64,000 nucleotides of DNA, from the NCBI RefSeq assembly GCF_021474425.1, contig NZ_JAKEIP010000016.1, positions 1-64,000 on the forward strand, written 5' to 3'. The notes under the pieces are model-generated. The model was given only the letters and a program-made list of their open reading frames with translations. It made no database searches and was not told the DNA's origin. Source of the DNA: Streptomyces muensis. Lineage in GTDB: Bacteria > Actinomycetota > Actinomycetes > Streptomycetales > Streptomycetaceae. Positions 26,442 through 35,432 of this stretch are shown here, piece after piece. Numbering within the stretch: the first letter of the stretch is position 1; every line of letters starts with the position of its first letter. A program made the position numbers and the translations under genes.

Positions 26442-27641
26442 CTAAGTGAAGGCAGGCGCGGCCGCGTGCAGCGTGCTGTCCAAAAGGGTTGAATCGCCCA
26501 TCTCGCTGAGCGCGAGGGCGAGGGCGCCGAGCACCTCCGCACGACCGCCAAGTGCCCCGGGGAGAACGGACAGTTGGCGCGCCGCGCTGGGGATGGCGTA
26601 GCGGCCGACGGACTCCCGGATCGGCCCGAGGACCAGCTCACCGGCCTCGGCGAGATCACCGCCGAGGACCACGCGGCTCGGGTTCAGGAGATTGCAGAGA
26701 TTCGCGACTCCACTGCCGATGTGGCGGCCGACGTCGGCGATCACCCGACGACAGCCCGGGTCTCCGTCCCTGGCCAGCCGTACGACACCCTCCATGGTCA
26801 GATCCGTGCCGTGACTGGACTGGAGGAGCGGCAGCACATAGCGCGCGGCCGCGAAGGTCTCCAGGCAGCCCCGGTTTCCGCAGCGGCAGACCGGGCCGGA
26901 TTCATCAAGGGTAATATGACCGATTTCTCCGGCTGTGCCGCCGGGACCCCGGTAGATCTTGCCGCTGATCACCAGACCGGCGCCGACACCGCTGGCGACC
27001 TTGATGTACGCCAGGTCCCGCACGCCCCGCCCGCTGCCCCAGACCAGCTCGCCGAGGGCGCCGAGGTTGGCGTCGTTGTCCACGTGCACGGGCACGCCGA
27101 GCCGGCCGCGCAGCTCCTCGGCGGGCTTGGTGCCGATCCAGCCCGGGAGAATCGCGGAGGAGCCCAGGGTGCCGGACTCGACGTCGATCGGGCCGGGCAC
27201 ACCCAGACCCACCCCGGCGATCTTGGACCGGTCGACGCCGGTCGCCTCGATCAGCCGGTTGACCAGCTGTTCGGCCCGGTCGAAGCCCTGCGCCGAGGAG
27301 GCGTCCACGTCGAGTGGCTCGGACTCCTCGGCGAGCACCTGGTGGGCGAGGTTCCCGACCGCGACGCGCAAATGCGTATGGCCGAAGTCGACCCCTATGA
27401 CAATGCCGGCGTCCCCGCTCAGCGAGACGCTGCGGGCCCGGCGGCCGCCCGCGGATGTGGGCGTGACCTCGACCGTTCCGCCGTCCTTGAGCTCCCGGAC
27501 GATGTTGGAGACCGTCGCCGCGGACAGTCCCGTGGTCCTGGCGATCTCCGCCTGGGTGAGGGATCCGGCCAGCCGGACGGCCCGGACGACCCGCTCCAGG
27601 TTGGCTCGGTGCAGCGACGACTGCGACCCCGGAGTCTCCAC
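26442..27641 (-). CDS. rok7B7: ROK-family transcriptional regulator, Rok7B7-like
   Basis: Regulator of 399 residues. A winged helix-turn-helix occupies about 15-70 (LTQAEIARTTGLSAATVSNIV), followed by a ROK sugar-kinase-like domain with the phosphate loop IGVDFGHTHLRVAV and the zinc motif CRCGNRGCLE. The zinc site is intact. Its position between xylFGH and ngcEFG matches the S. coelicolor regulator ROK7B7, reported to control xylose transport and carbon control. GTG 27641 was chosen because AGGAGG lies five bases upstream; the longer frame adds an unlikely leader. It is transcribed in the same direction as xylF, 121 bases before it. Confidence 0.9.
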   Translation of the reverse strand: METPGSQSSLHRANLERVVRAVRLAGSLTQAEIARTTGLSAATVSNIVRELKDGGTVEVTPTSAGGRRARSVSLSGDAGIVIGVDFGHTHLRVAVGNLAHQVLAEESEPLDVDASSAQGFDRAEQLVNRLIEATGVDRSKIAGVGLGVPGPIDVESGTLGSSAILPGWIGTKPAEELRGRLGVPVHVDNDANLGALGELVWGSGRGVRDLAYIKVASGVGAGLVISGKIYRGPGGTAGEIGHITLDESGPVCRCGNRGCLETFAAARYVLPLLQSSHGTDLTMEGVVRLARDGDPGCRRVIADVGRHIGSGVANLCNLLNPSRVVLGGDLAEAGELVLGPIRESVGRYAIPSAARQLSVLPGALGGRAEVLGALALALSEMGDSTLLDSTLHAAAPAFT

Positions 27642-27768
27642 GACGACCTCCTGCGCGCGGGGCCGCTTCGGCGAGGCCCCGTTACGTGTCCAACTAGTGA
27701 ACTCTAAGCTGAGCCGTTCGGGTTGCCTCCCGTCAAGAGGTTGAACCGTATCCGGGGATGTGTGCGCG

Positions 27769-27805
27769 CACACGTGAGCCGCCCCGGTGCGGGGCGGCCC
27801 AGGTG
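27769..27805 (-). terminator. Terminator hairpin after ngcG
   Basis: GCCGCCCC pairs with GGGGCGGC (27778-27785 with 27791-27798), and the flanking CACAC/GTGTG extends the stem after a small internal loop. It lies about 50 bases past the ngcG stop and before the ROK promoter region. Confidence 0.65.
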
Positions 27806-27851
27806 TGACGTGGGGTGATGCGGCGCTCACCCTGGAGCGAACAGAGAGCGT

Positions 27852-28784
27852 TTACTTCAGCGCACCTGCCGTCAGGCCCGCCTGCACCTGCCGTTGGAAG
27901 ATGAAGTAGACGATCAGCACCGGCAGCATCGCGATCATCATGCCGGCCATCAGGGCGCCCCAGTCGTTCTCGTAGCCCTGCTGCAGGGCGATCATCGCCA
28001 GGCCCTGGGTGAGCACGTACTTGTCCTCGTTCTGGTTGAGGACCATCGGCAGCAGGTACTGGTTCCACTGCCCCAGGAAGTTGAAGATGCCGATGCTGAT
28101 CAGGCCCGGCTTGGCCATCGGCAGCATCACCTGGAAGAACGTTCGCGTGTGCGACGCGCCGTCGATCAGCGCCGCCTCCGCGACCGAGGTGGGCAGCGTG
28201 CGGAAGAAGGCGGTCATGAAGAAGACCGTGAACGGCAGCGAATAGGCGATGTAGACCAGGATCAGCCCCTGGTACGTCGCCAGCAGTGAGCTGCCGGGGA
28301 AGTCCCGCAGCACGAAGAACAGCGGGATGACCAGCATGAAGACCGGGAAGGACATGCCGGCCACGAACATGAAGTAGATGAACCGGTTGCCCGGGAAGGT
28401 GAACCGGGCCAGCACATAGGCGGCCATCGAGCCCAGCACCATGGTGCCGACCACCGAACCGCCCACCACGACCGCGGTGTTGAGGAAGTACTGGCCCATG
28501 TTCGCCTTGTTCCAGGCGTTGGCCCAGTTCTCGAAGTGCAGCGAGGTCGGCAGGCCCCACGGGTCGGAGAGGATGCCGTTGCTGGTCTTGAAGGAGCTCC
28601 ACAGCACCCACAGCAGCGGCACGCCCACCATCAGCGCCCACAGCACGAGCATGCCGTGCGAGAAGACGTGCAGGACGCCGCCCTCGGAGCTGCGGCCGTC
28701 GGTCGCGCCGAGCTTCCTGGTCAGGCTCGGCCGGTCCGGCTCGTCCGCCTTGGTGACGGTGCCGGTGTTCGTGTCGGTCGTCAT
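27852..28784 (-). CDS. ngcG: GlcNAc/chitobiose ABC transporter permease, NgcG-type
   Basis: Membrane permease of 310 residues (MalG class) with a hydrophilic N-terminus of about 40 residues and six predicted helices. The EAA loop that contacts the ATPase reads EAALIDGASHTRTFFQVMLP, and the protein ends in the family-typical GLTAGALK. It is the last gene of ngcEFG, 14 bases after ngcF. No ATPase gene is in the operon; such Streptomyces importers generally use the shared ATPase MsiK encoded elsewhere. Confidence 0.9.
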   Translation of the reverse strand: MTTDTNTGTVTKADEPDRPSLTRKLGATDGRSSEGGVLHVFSHGMLVLWALMVGVPLLWVLWSSFKTSNGILSDPWGLPTSLHFENWANAWNKANMGQYFLNTAVVVGGSVVGTMVLGSMAAYVLARFTFPGNRFIYFMFVAGMSFPVFMLVIPLFFVLRDFPGSSLLATYQGLILVYIAYSLPFTVFFMTAFFRTLPTSVAEAALIDGASHTRTFFQVMLPMAKPGLISIGIFNFLGQWNQYLLPMVLNQNEDKYVLTQGLAMIALQQGYENDWGALMAGMMIAMLPVLIVYFIFQRQVQAGLTAGALK

Positions 28785-28798
28785 GTCGCCCCGTACCC

Positions 28799-29722
28799 CT
28801 AGAACTCGATCCGTTCACGCCGCGCGAAGCGCAGGGTGAGCACTGCGAACGTCATGGTGACGATGAGCATCGCGACGCCCATCGCGGACGCGTAGCCGAA
28901 CTGGCTGTCGCGGAACGCCGTCAGATACAGCCGCAGTGGCATGACGTCCGTGGCGCCGTCGGGGCCGCCCATGTTGACCGACATGATCTGCACCAGGGCG
29001 AAGCCGTCCAGGGCGATGATGCCCATGTACACCCAGCCGGTCTGCACGGTGTCCCACAGCAGCGGCAGGGTGATGCGGAAGAAGGTGTGGAAGCGGCCCG
29101 CGCCGTCCAGCAGGGCCGCCTCGTAGATGTCCCGCGGGATGGACGCCATGGCCGCCGAGAACAGCACGACGTAGAAGCCGACGTGGGACCAGATCATCAC
29201 CGCCATGATGCACAGCAGGGCGAGGCTCTTCTCGCCCAGCCAGGCGTTCTGCCAGCCGTCCAGTCCGACCGTGCCCAGCAGGGAGTTGAGCATGCCGTCC
29301 TGCGGGTCCGGGTTGTAGATGTTGAACCAGATGACGGCGATGATCGTGATGGAGATGACCTGCGGGAAGAAGAAGACGAAACGGTAGAACTTCGAACCCG
29401 CGACACCGGTGATGACCTCGTTCTTGCGTCGCTTTCCGCCGACATTGAGCATGAAGGCGAAGAACAGACCGAGTCCCAGCGTCACGATCGGCACCGCGAT
29501 CAGCATGTAGACGTTGTGCCACAGCGCGTTCCAGAAGTCCTCGTTGTGCCACAGCCTTTCGAAGTTCTCGAATCCGACGAACTTCGCCGTGCCGACGAGC
29601 CCCGACCAGTCGGTCATCGAGATCTGGAACGCCTGGACGAACGGCGAGATCACGAAGACCGCGTAGACGATGACGGGCAGGGCCAGGAAGCCCACGATGA
29701 ATCGGTATTTGCCGTGTTGCAT
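28799..29722 (-). CDS. ngcF: GlcNAc/chitobiose ABC transporter permease, NgcF-type
   Basis: Membrane permease of 307 residues (MalF class, six helices) with the EAA loop YEAALLDGAGRFHTFFRITL at about residues 200-220. Transport is for N-acetylglucosamine or N,N'-diacetylchitobiose by analogy with NgcF of S. olivaceoviridis. The gene lies 50 bases after ngcE and 14 before ngcG in one transcription unit. Start ATG 29722 follows an AAGGG-rich stretch. Confidence 0.9.
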   Translation of the reverse strand: MQHGKYRFIVGFLALPVIVYAVFVISPFVQAFQISMTDWSGLVGTAKFVGFENFERLWHNEDFWNALWHNVYMLIAVPIVTLGLGLFFAFMLNVGGKRRKNEVITGVAGSKFYRFVFFFPQVISITIIAVIWFNIYNPDPQDGMLNSLLGTVGLDGWQNAWLGEKSLALLCIMAVMIWSHVGFYVVLFSAAMASIPRDIYEAALLDGAGRFHTFFRITLPLLWDTVQTGWVYMGIIALDGFALVQIMSVNMGGPDGATDVMPLRLYLTAFRDSQFGYASAMGVAMLIVTMTFAVLTLRFARRERIEF

Positions 29723-29772
29723 GGTGCTTCCCGGCCCTTCCCCTTTGAGTGCCGTTGTACCGGACCGGACTC

Positions 29773-31239
29773 TCAGCTCTCGCGCTTGAACTTCTTCACC
29801 GAGTCGTCCTTGGCCACGGCGTCGGCGTATTGCTGCGTCTTCTTGATCCAGTCGGCCGCGCTCATCTCACCGGTGAGCAGCTGCCCGGTCAGACCGCCGA
29901 TCTTCTCGTCGGTGAGCGAGGGGTACCACTCCTGGAGCTGGAGGCTGATGATGTTGTCCCCGGCGTCCTTGAACGCCTTGCTCGCCGACGCCAGGCCCGG
30001 CGAGAGAGTCATGCCCTCGGTGGCGTCGACCACACAGGTGAGCGACTTGACCTTGGTGGCGAAGTTCTGCGCGTGCTTCTTGGAGAGCATGATGCGCAGC
30101 AGCTCCATGCCGCCGGCCGGGTTCTTGCCCTTGGCGGACACGATGTACGGCTCGCTGGGCTCGGCGCGCAGGGTGCCGTGCGGCAGCTTGTCGCCGCTGG
30201 AGCCGTCGAAGAGGGCGCCGACGGACATCGCGAAGTCCTTGGGCGTGGTCGGGGCGGCCTCGTTCTCCACCCAGGAGCCGTTGGGGATGAAGACGGCTTT
30301 GCCCTTGTTCCAGGCGGTCTGCGACTGAATGTGCGTCAGACCCTGGCTGCCCGCGAGGAAGTACTTCTTGGCGGCCAGCTCCTCGTAGTGCTCGACGACC
30401 TGCTTGACGGCGTCGTTGCCGGTCCAGGCGTTCGGCTCCAGGTTGTCGATGGCGATCCAGCCGTCCATGCCGCCGATCTTGGCGATCTGGGCGAACAGGT
30501 TGAAGTGGACGTAGTACGGATACTTTCCGGCGTACGTCCAGGGCGCGATGCCCTTCTTCTTGATCTCGCCGCAGAGCTTGACCATGTCGTCCAGGCTCTT
30601 GGGGTATTCCCAGCCGTTGTCGTCGAGGGCCTTCTGCGAGTACCAGGTGCCGTAGATGGTGAAGGCGTAGTAGAGCACGTCGAAGGTGTCGCCGTGCTTG
30701 CCCTTCTCGATGGTGCTCGGGTGGATGACGTCCGAGATCTTCTTGCTCGCGTCGTCCAGCGAGGGCGCGTCCAGCAGCGCCTTGAGGTCCTGGAGCTGCC
30801 CCTGGGTGGACAGCTTGTTCATGTCCAGGTGGTCGGCGCCGGAGTTGTCGATGACGTCCGGCGGGTTGCCGCCGGCGAAGCGCGGGGTGAGCTTCGGGCC
30901 GACCTGCTGGGTGCCGGTGTGCTTGACCTCGGCCTTGTACTTGGCCTTGTAGTCGGCCTCGGCGTCCTTGGCGTACTGGTCGCCCAGACCGCCCTTGAAG
31001 ATGAACGCCTCCAGCGCGGTGCCTTCCTTGACCCCGAGCGGGTTGGTGGCGGACTTCGCGCCACCGGGCGCCTTGCTCTCCTCGTCGCTGCCGCCGCCAC
31101 CGCCGGTGGCACACGCCGACAGGAAGGCCATGGTCGGAACGGAGATCAGACCGAGCGCGGCGGACCGCTTGATCAGATCGCGGCGCCCCACACCTGCGGA
31201 GCCGTTGTTCTCAGGGTTCTCGGCGGAAGTGGATCCCAT
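29773..31239 (-). CDS. ngcE: GlcNAc/chitobiose-binding lipoprotein, NgcE-type
   Basis: Extracellular binding lipoprotein of 488 residues. A twin-arginine signal (GRRDLIKRSAALGL) leads to the lipobox LSAC with Cys43, so export is probably by the Tat route before lipid anchoring. The mature domain is a type-1 extracellular sugar-binding fold (FAGGNPPDVIDNSGADHLD; NGSWVENEAA). Length and sequence match NgcE-type proteins. I chose ATG 31239 for the GAGG about nine bases upstream; a TTG two codons earlier is less likely. The promoter is unusually clear: TTGATC, 18 bases, TATACC, with a DasR-like site overlapping the -10. Confidence 0.9.
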   Translation of the reverse strand: MGSTSAENPENNGSAGVGRRDLIKRSAALGLISVPTMAFLSACATGGGGGSDEESKAPGGAKSATNPLGVKEGTALEAFIFKGGLGDQYAKDAEADYKAKYKAEVKHTGTQQVGPKLTPRFAGGNPPDVIDNSGADHLDMNKLSTQGQLQDLKALLDAPSLDDASKKISDVIHPSTIEKGKHGDTFDVLYYAFTIYGTWYSQKALDDNGWEYPKSLDDMVKLCGEIKKKGIAPWTYAGKYPYYVHFNLFAQIAKIGGMDGWIAIDNLEPNAWTGNDAVKQVVEHYEELAAKKYFLAGSQGLTHIQSQTAWNKGKAVFIPNGSWVENEAAPTTPKDFAMSVGALFDGSSGDKLPHGTLRAEPSEPYIVSAKGKNPAGGMELLRIMLSKKHAQNFATKVKSLTCVVDATEGMTLSPGLASASKAFKDAGDNIISLQLQEWYPSLTDEKIGGLTGQLLTGEMSAADWIKKTQQYADAVAKDDSVKKFKRES

Positions 31240-31360
31240 GCTCAAGTCCTCGCCTTCTCCAGGACTCAGGCGGTGAACCGGATCCTCCCGGCACCGCGGT
31301 CGGGTCGAGCTGGTCGTGCAGGCTGGGTCGTGCAGGAAGTGCGAATCGTGTGAATCGCCG

Positions 31361-31376
31361 ACAGGTATAGTCCACT
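31361..31376. promoter_or_regulatory. DasR-responsive element candidate (dre)
   Basis: ACAGGTATAGTCCACT matches 13 of 16 positions of the dre consensus A(C/G)TGGTCTAGACCA(C/G)T. It overlaps the -10 box of the ngcE promoter, an ideal place for repression by DasR, the GntR-type GlcNAc regulator. It fits a GlcNAc/chitobiose transporter. Confidence 0.65.
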
Positions 31377-31393
31377 TCCCGCCAACGGATCAA
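31364..31393 (-). promoter_or_regulatory. ngcEFG promoter
   Basis: On the minus strand, TTGATC (31388-31393) is followed after 18 bases by TATACC (31364-31369). This resembles an HrdB-type promoter about 125 bases before the ngcE start. The 364-base gap between ngcE and the GH92 gene holds this promoter and the divergent GH92 promoter, and no gene. Confidence 0.55.
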
Positions 31394-31566
31394 GATCGAA
31401 TGCAAGGTTGGCCGGTGGTCTTTTCCGAGTTGAGACCTGCCGGAAATATGAGCGGCCTGTGTGTTCCTTGGCGGAAAAATCCCCGTCATTGCCCTCGAAT
31501 GCCACACCCAACACCCTTGACACGACAGAGCACTTGAGCCACAACTGTTCCTTGCGCAGCGATGTT

Positions 31567-31578
31567 GACAACGTTGTC
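31567..31578. promoter_or_regulatory. LacI-type operator before the GH92 gene
   Basis: GACAACGTTGTC is a perfect 12-bp palindrome with the central CG typical of LacI-family operators. It lies 25 bases before the GH92 start. TTGACA at 31517-31522 is a possible -35, with only a weak -10 downstream. No LacI gene is in the window. Confidence 0.6.
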
Positions 31579-31603
31579 CCGTGCGCAGGGAGGGTACCCG
31601 CTT

Positions 31604-34600
31604 ATGCAGCAGAGAGCTCGGCACAGATGGGGTGGACCGGCGGTCGTGTCGGCGGCCGCCTTCGCATTGACCGTGGGCTCGCAGGGCGCGGCGGTCGCCC
31701 TGCCCACCGCCCCCGCGGCGGCCGACCGGAGTTTCACGTCCTCCTTCGAGGCTGACGATCCGGCACCCGACTGGCTCAACACCGTCGACACCGAACCGGA
31801 CGGCACCAAGCGCGCCTCGGGCGTCGACGGCGGCTACACCAGTGGCATTCCGGGCAATGTGACCGACCATGTCACGGACGTCCGGGCGAGCGGCGAGAAC
31901 ACCGGCGGCGGCGAGGTGAAGGAGAACCTCACCGACGGCGAGTCGAGCAGCAAGTGGCTGGTCTTCGAGCCCACGGGGTGGGCGGAGTTCGACCTCGACA
32001 AACCGGTACGTATCGCGAAATACGCGCTCACCTCGGCCAATGACTACGCCGAACGCGACCCCCGCGACTGGACCCTGAAGGGCTCGACGGACGGCAAGGA
32101 CTGGAAGACCCTCGACACCCGCTCGGGTGAGACGTTCGCCGAACGGTTCCAGACAAAGACCTACGACCTCGCGGAACCGGCCGAGTACCAGCACTTCCGG
32201 CTGGAAGTCACCAGGAACAACGGCGCCGACGGCATCCTGCAGCTCGCCGACGTCCAGTTCTCCACGGGCGGCGGCGACGGCCCGGTCCCGCAGGACATGC
32301 TCTCCCTCGTGGACCGCGGCCCGAGCGGCTCCCCGACCGCGAAGGCGGGCGCCGGCTTCACCGGCAAGCGGGCGCTGCGCTACGCCGGGCGGCACACGGC
32401 GGACGGGCGGGCGTACTCGTACAACAAGGTCTACGACGTGAACGTGGCCGTCGGCCGCGACACCCGCCTCTCCTACCGGATCTTCCCGTCGATGGCGGAC
32501 GGCGACCGCGACTACGACGCCACGAACGTCTCCGTCGACCTGGCCTTCACCGACGGCACCCACCTCAGCGACCTCGGCGCCACCGACCAGCACGGCTTCC
32601 CGCTGTCGCCGCGCGGACAGGGCGCGGCGAAGGTCCTGTACGTCAACCAGTGGAACAACGTCGCCTCGCGGATCGGCTCGGTCGCGGCCGGCAAGACCGT
32701 GGACCGGATACTCGTGGCGTACGACTCCCCCAAGGGCCCGGCGAAGTTCCGGGGCTGGCTGGACGACATCGCGCTGAAGGCCGTAGCGCCCGAGAAGCCG
32801 AAGGCGCACCCGTCCGACTACGCGCTCACCACGCGCGGGACCCTGTCCAGCGGCGGTTTCTCGCGCGGCAACAACTTCCCGGCGACGGCCGTGCCGCACG
32901 GCTTCAACTTCTGGACGCCGGTGACGAACGCGGGCTCGCTGAGCTGGCTGTACGACTACGCCCGCGCCAACAACGACGACAACCTGCCGACGATCCAGGC
33001 GTTCAGCGCCAGCCACGAGCCGAGCCCCTGGATGGGTGACCGGCAGACCTTCCAGGTGATGCCGTCGGCCGCCTCGGGCACCCCGGACACCGGGCGTGAG
33101 GCGCGCGAGCTGGCCTTCCGGCACGAGAACGAGACCGCGCGGCCGTACTACTACGGGGTGCGGTTCGAGAACGGGCTGAAGGCGGAGATGGCGCCCACCG
33201 ACCACGCGGCGGTGCTGCGCTTCACCTACCCGGGTGACGACGCGAGCGTGATCTTCGACAACGTGACGGACCAGGCGGGGCTGACCCTCGACAAGGACAA
33301 CGGGGTCGTCACCGGCTACTCGGACGTGAAGTCCGGCCTCTCGACGGGCGCGACCCGGCTGTTCGTGTACGGCACCTTCGACAAGCCGGTGACCGAGGGT
33401 TCCGCCAGCGGCGTGAAGGGACACCTCCGCTTCGACGCCGGAGGCGACCGGACCGTCACGCTCCGCCTCGCCACCTCCCTCATCAGCGTCGACCAGGCGA
33501 AGGACAACCTGCGCCAGGAGGTCGACGATGCCTCCTTCGAGACGGTGAAGTCGCGCGCCCAGCGCCAGTGGGACAAGCTCCTCGGCAAGGTCGAGGTGGA
33601 GGGCGCGACGCCGGACCAGCTGACCACGCTGTACTCCAGCCTGTACCGGCTGTACCTGTACCCGAACTCGGGCTTCGAGAAGGTCGACGGGAAGTACCGG
33701 TACGCGTCCCCGTTCTCGCCGATGCCCGGTCCGGACACGCCGACGCACACCGGCGCGAAGATCGTGGACGGCAAGGTGTACGTCAACAACGGCTTCTGGG
33801 ACACGTATCGGACGACGTGGCCGGCGTACTCGCTCCTCACGCCGAGCCAGGCGGGCGAGATGGTCGACGGCTTCGTCCAGCAGTACAAGGACGGCGGCTG
33901 GACCTCCCGCTGGTCCTCTCCCGGCTACGCCGACCTGATGACCGGCACCTCCTCGGACGTCGCCTTCGCGGACGCCTACGTCAAGGGCGTCGGCTTCGAC
34001 GCGAAGTCGGCGTACGACGCGGCCGTGAAGAACGCGACGGTGGTGCCCCCGTCGTCCGGTGTGGGCCGCAAGGGCATGGAGACCTCGCCCTTCCTCGGCT
34101 ACACCAGCACCGAGACGCACGAGGGCCTGTCGTGGGCGTTGGAGGGCTACCTCAACGACTACGGCATCGCGAAGATGGGCCAGGCGCTGTACAAGAAGAC
34201 GGGTGACAGGCGGTACAAGGAGGAGTCGGCCTACTTCCTCAACCGCGCCCAGGACTACGTCAACCTCTTCGACTCGAAGGCCGGCTTCTTCCAGGGCCGC
34301 GACGCGAAGGGCGACTGGCGCGTCGAGTCCTCGAAGTACGACCCGAGGGTGTGGGGCTACGACTACACCGAGACGAACGGGTGGGGCTACGCCTTCACGG
34401 CCCCCCAGGACAGCCGGGGCCTCGCGAACCTGTACGGCGGCCGCAGTGGCCTCGCCGACAAGCTCGACGAGTACTTCGCCACCCCGGAGACGGCCTCGCC
34501 CGACTTCGTCGGCTCCTACGGCGGTGTCATCCACGAGATGACGGAGGCACGGGACGTCCGGATGGGCATGTACGGCCACTCCAACCAGGTCGCCCACCAC

Positions 34601-35413
34601 GCGAACTACATGTACAACGCCGCCGGGCAGCCCTGGAAGGCGCAGAAGAACGTCCGTGAGGTGCTGTCGCGGCTGTACGTCGGCAGCGAGATCGGGCAGG
34701 GCTACCACGGCGACGAGGACAACGGCGAGCAGTCGGCCTGGTTCCTGTTCTCCGCTCTGGGCTTCTATCCGCTGGTGATGGGGAGCGGCGAGTACGCCAT
34801 CGGCTCGCCCCTGTTCACCAAGGCGACGGTCCAGCTGGAGAACGGCCGCGAGCTGGTCGTCAAGGCGCCGAAGAACAGCGCCCGGAACGTGTACGTCCAG
34901 GGCCTGAAGGTCAACGGCGTTCCCTGGAAGTCGACTTCACTCCCCCACTCGCTGATCGCGAAGGGTGGGGTCCTGGAGTTCGACATGGGGTCGAAGCCCT
35001 CGTCCTGGGGCACCGGCAAGCACGCGGCGCCCGTGTCCATCACCCAGGACGACGAGGTGCCGACGCCCCGGGCGGATGTGCTGAAGGGTGACGGGGCGCT
35101 GTTCGACAACACCTCGGGTACGGAGGCGAGCGTCACCTCGGTGGAGCTGCCGCTGTCCGAGGGCGGCGCCAAGGCCGTGCAGTACACGCTGACGTCGCCG
35201 TCGGACCGGACGAAGGCGCCGACCGGCTGGAAGCTCCAGGGGTCGAAGGACGACGGGACGACGTGGCGGACCCTCGACGAACGCTCCGGACAGTCCTTCG
35301 CATGGGACCGGCAGACACGGGCGTTCTCCGTGGGATCACCGGGTACGTACGGGAAGTACCGTCTGGTGCTCGACGGCGAGGCGGTGGTGGCGGAAGTCGA
35401 ACTGCTCGGGTGA
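31604..35413 (+). CDS. Secreted alpha-mannosidase, glycoside hydrolase family 92
   Basis: Exported enzyme of 1269 residues. A signal peptide of about 47 residues ends near APAAA. An N-terminal F5/8-type C (discoidin-like) domain covers about 60-215 (ARDWTLKGSTDGKDW-like pattern). The GH92 beta-sandwich and (alpha/alpha)6 catalytic unit cover about 380-1125 (NNGFWDTYRTTWPAYSLL, GYHGDEDNGEQSAWF near residue 1036), and a second discoidin-like domain is C-terminal. GH92 enzymes are calcium-dependent exo-alpha-mannosidases acting on N-glycan or yeast-mannan linkages. ATG 31604 has GGGAGGG upstream. It shares an operon with the GH67 gene 19 bases later and carries a LacI-type operator at its promoter. 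Confidence 0.93.
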   Translation: MQQRARHRWGGPAVVSAAAFALTVGSQGAAVALPTAPAAADRSFTSSFEADDPAPDWLNTVDTEPDGTKRASGVDGGYTSGIPGNVTDHVTDVRASGENTGGGEVKENLTDGESSSKWLVFEPTGWAEFDLDKPVRIAKYALTSANDYAERDPRDWTLKGSTDGKDWKTLDTRSGETFAERFQTKTYDLAEPAEYQHFRLEVTRNNGADGILQLADVQFSTGGGDGPVPQDMLSLVDRGPSGSPTAKAGAGFTGKRALRYAGRHTADGRAYSYNKVYDVNVAVGRDTRLSYRIFPSMADGDRDYDATNVSVDLAFTDGTHLSDLGATDQHGFPLSPRGQGAAKVLYVNQWNNVASRIGSVAAGKTVDRILVAYDSPKGPAKFRGWLDDIALKAVAPEKPKAHPSDYALTTRGTLSSGGFSRGNNFPATAVPHGFNFWTPVTNAGSLSWLYDYARANNDDNLPTIQAFSASHEPSPWMGDRQTFQVMPSAASGTPDTGREARELAFRHENETARPYYYGVRFENGLKAEMAPTDHAAVLRFTYPGDDASVIFDNVTDQAGLTLDKDNGVVTGYSDVKSGLSTGATRLFVYGTFDKPVTEGSASGVKGHLRFDAGGDRTVTLRLATSLISVDQAKDNLRQEVDDASFETVKSRAQRQWDKLLGKVEVEGATPDQLTTLYSSLYRLYLYPNSGFEKVDGKYRYASPFSPMPGPDTPTHTGAKIVDGKVYVNNGFWDTYRTTWPAYSLLTPSQAGEMVDGFVQQYKDGGWTSRWSSPGYADLMTGTSSDVAFADAYVKGVGFDAKSAYDAAVKNATVVPPSSGVGRKGMETSPFLGYTSTETHEGLSWALEGYLNDYGIAKMGQALYKKTGDRRYKEESAYFLNRAQDYVNLFDSKAGFFQGRDAKGDWRVESSKYDPRVWGYDYTETNGWGYAFTAPQDSRGLANLYGGRSGLADKLDEYFATPETASPDFVGSYGGVIHEMTEARDVRMGMYGHSNQVAHHANYMYNAAGQPWKAQKNVREVLSRLYVGSEIGQGYHGDEDNGEQSAWFLFSALGFYPLVMGSGEYAIGSPLFTKATVQLENGRELVVKAPKNSARNVYVQGLKVNGVPWKSTSLPHSLIAKGGVLEFDMGSKPSSWGTGKHAAPVSITQDDEVPTPRADVLKGDGALFDNTSGTEASVTSVELPLSEGGAKAVQYTLTSPSDRTKAPTGWKLQGSKDDGTTWRTLDERSGQSFAWDRQTRAFSVGSPGTYGKYRLVLDGEAVVAEVELLG

Positions 35414-35432
35414 GCCAGGGAGTTGAGGTCTC

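Noticed and set aside
31211-34708. A 1165-residue open frame on the minus strand
   Set aside because: Antisense to the GH92 gene; composition is Val/Arg/Gly-rich with no motif or signal peptide.
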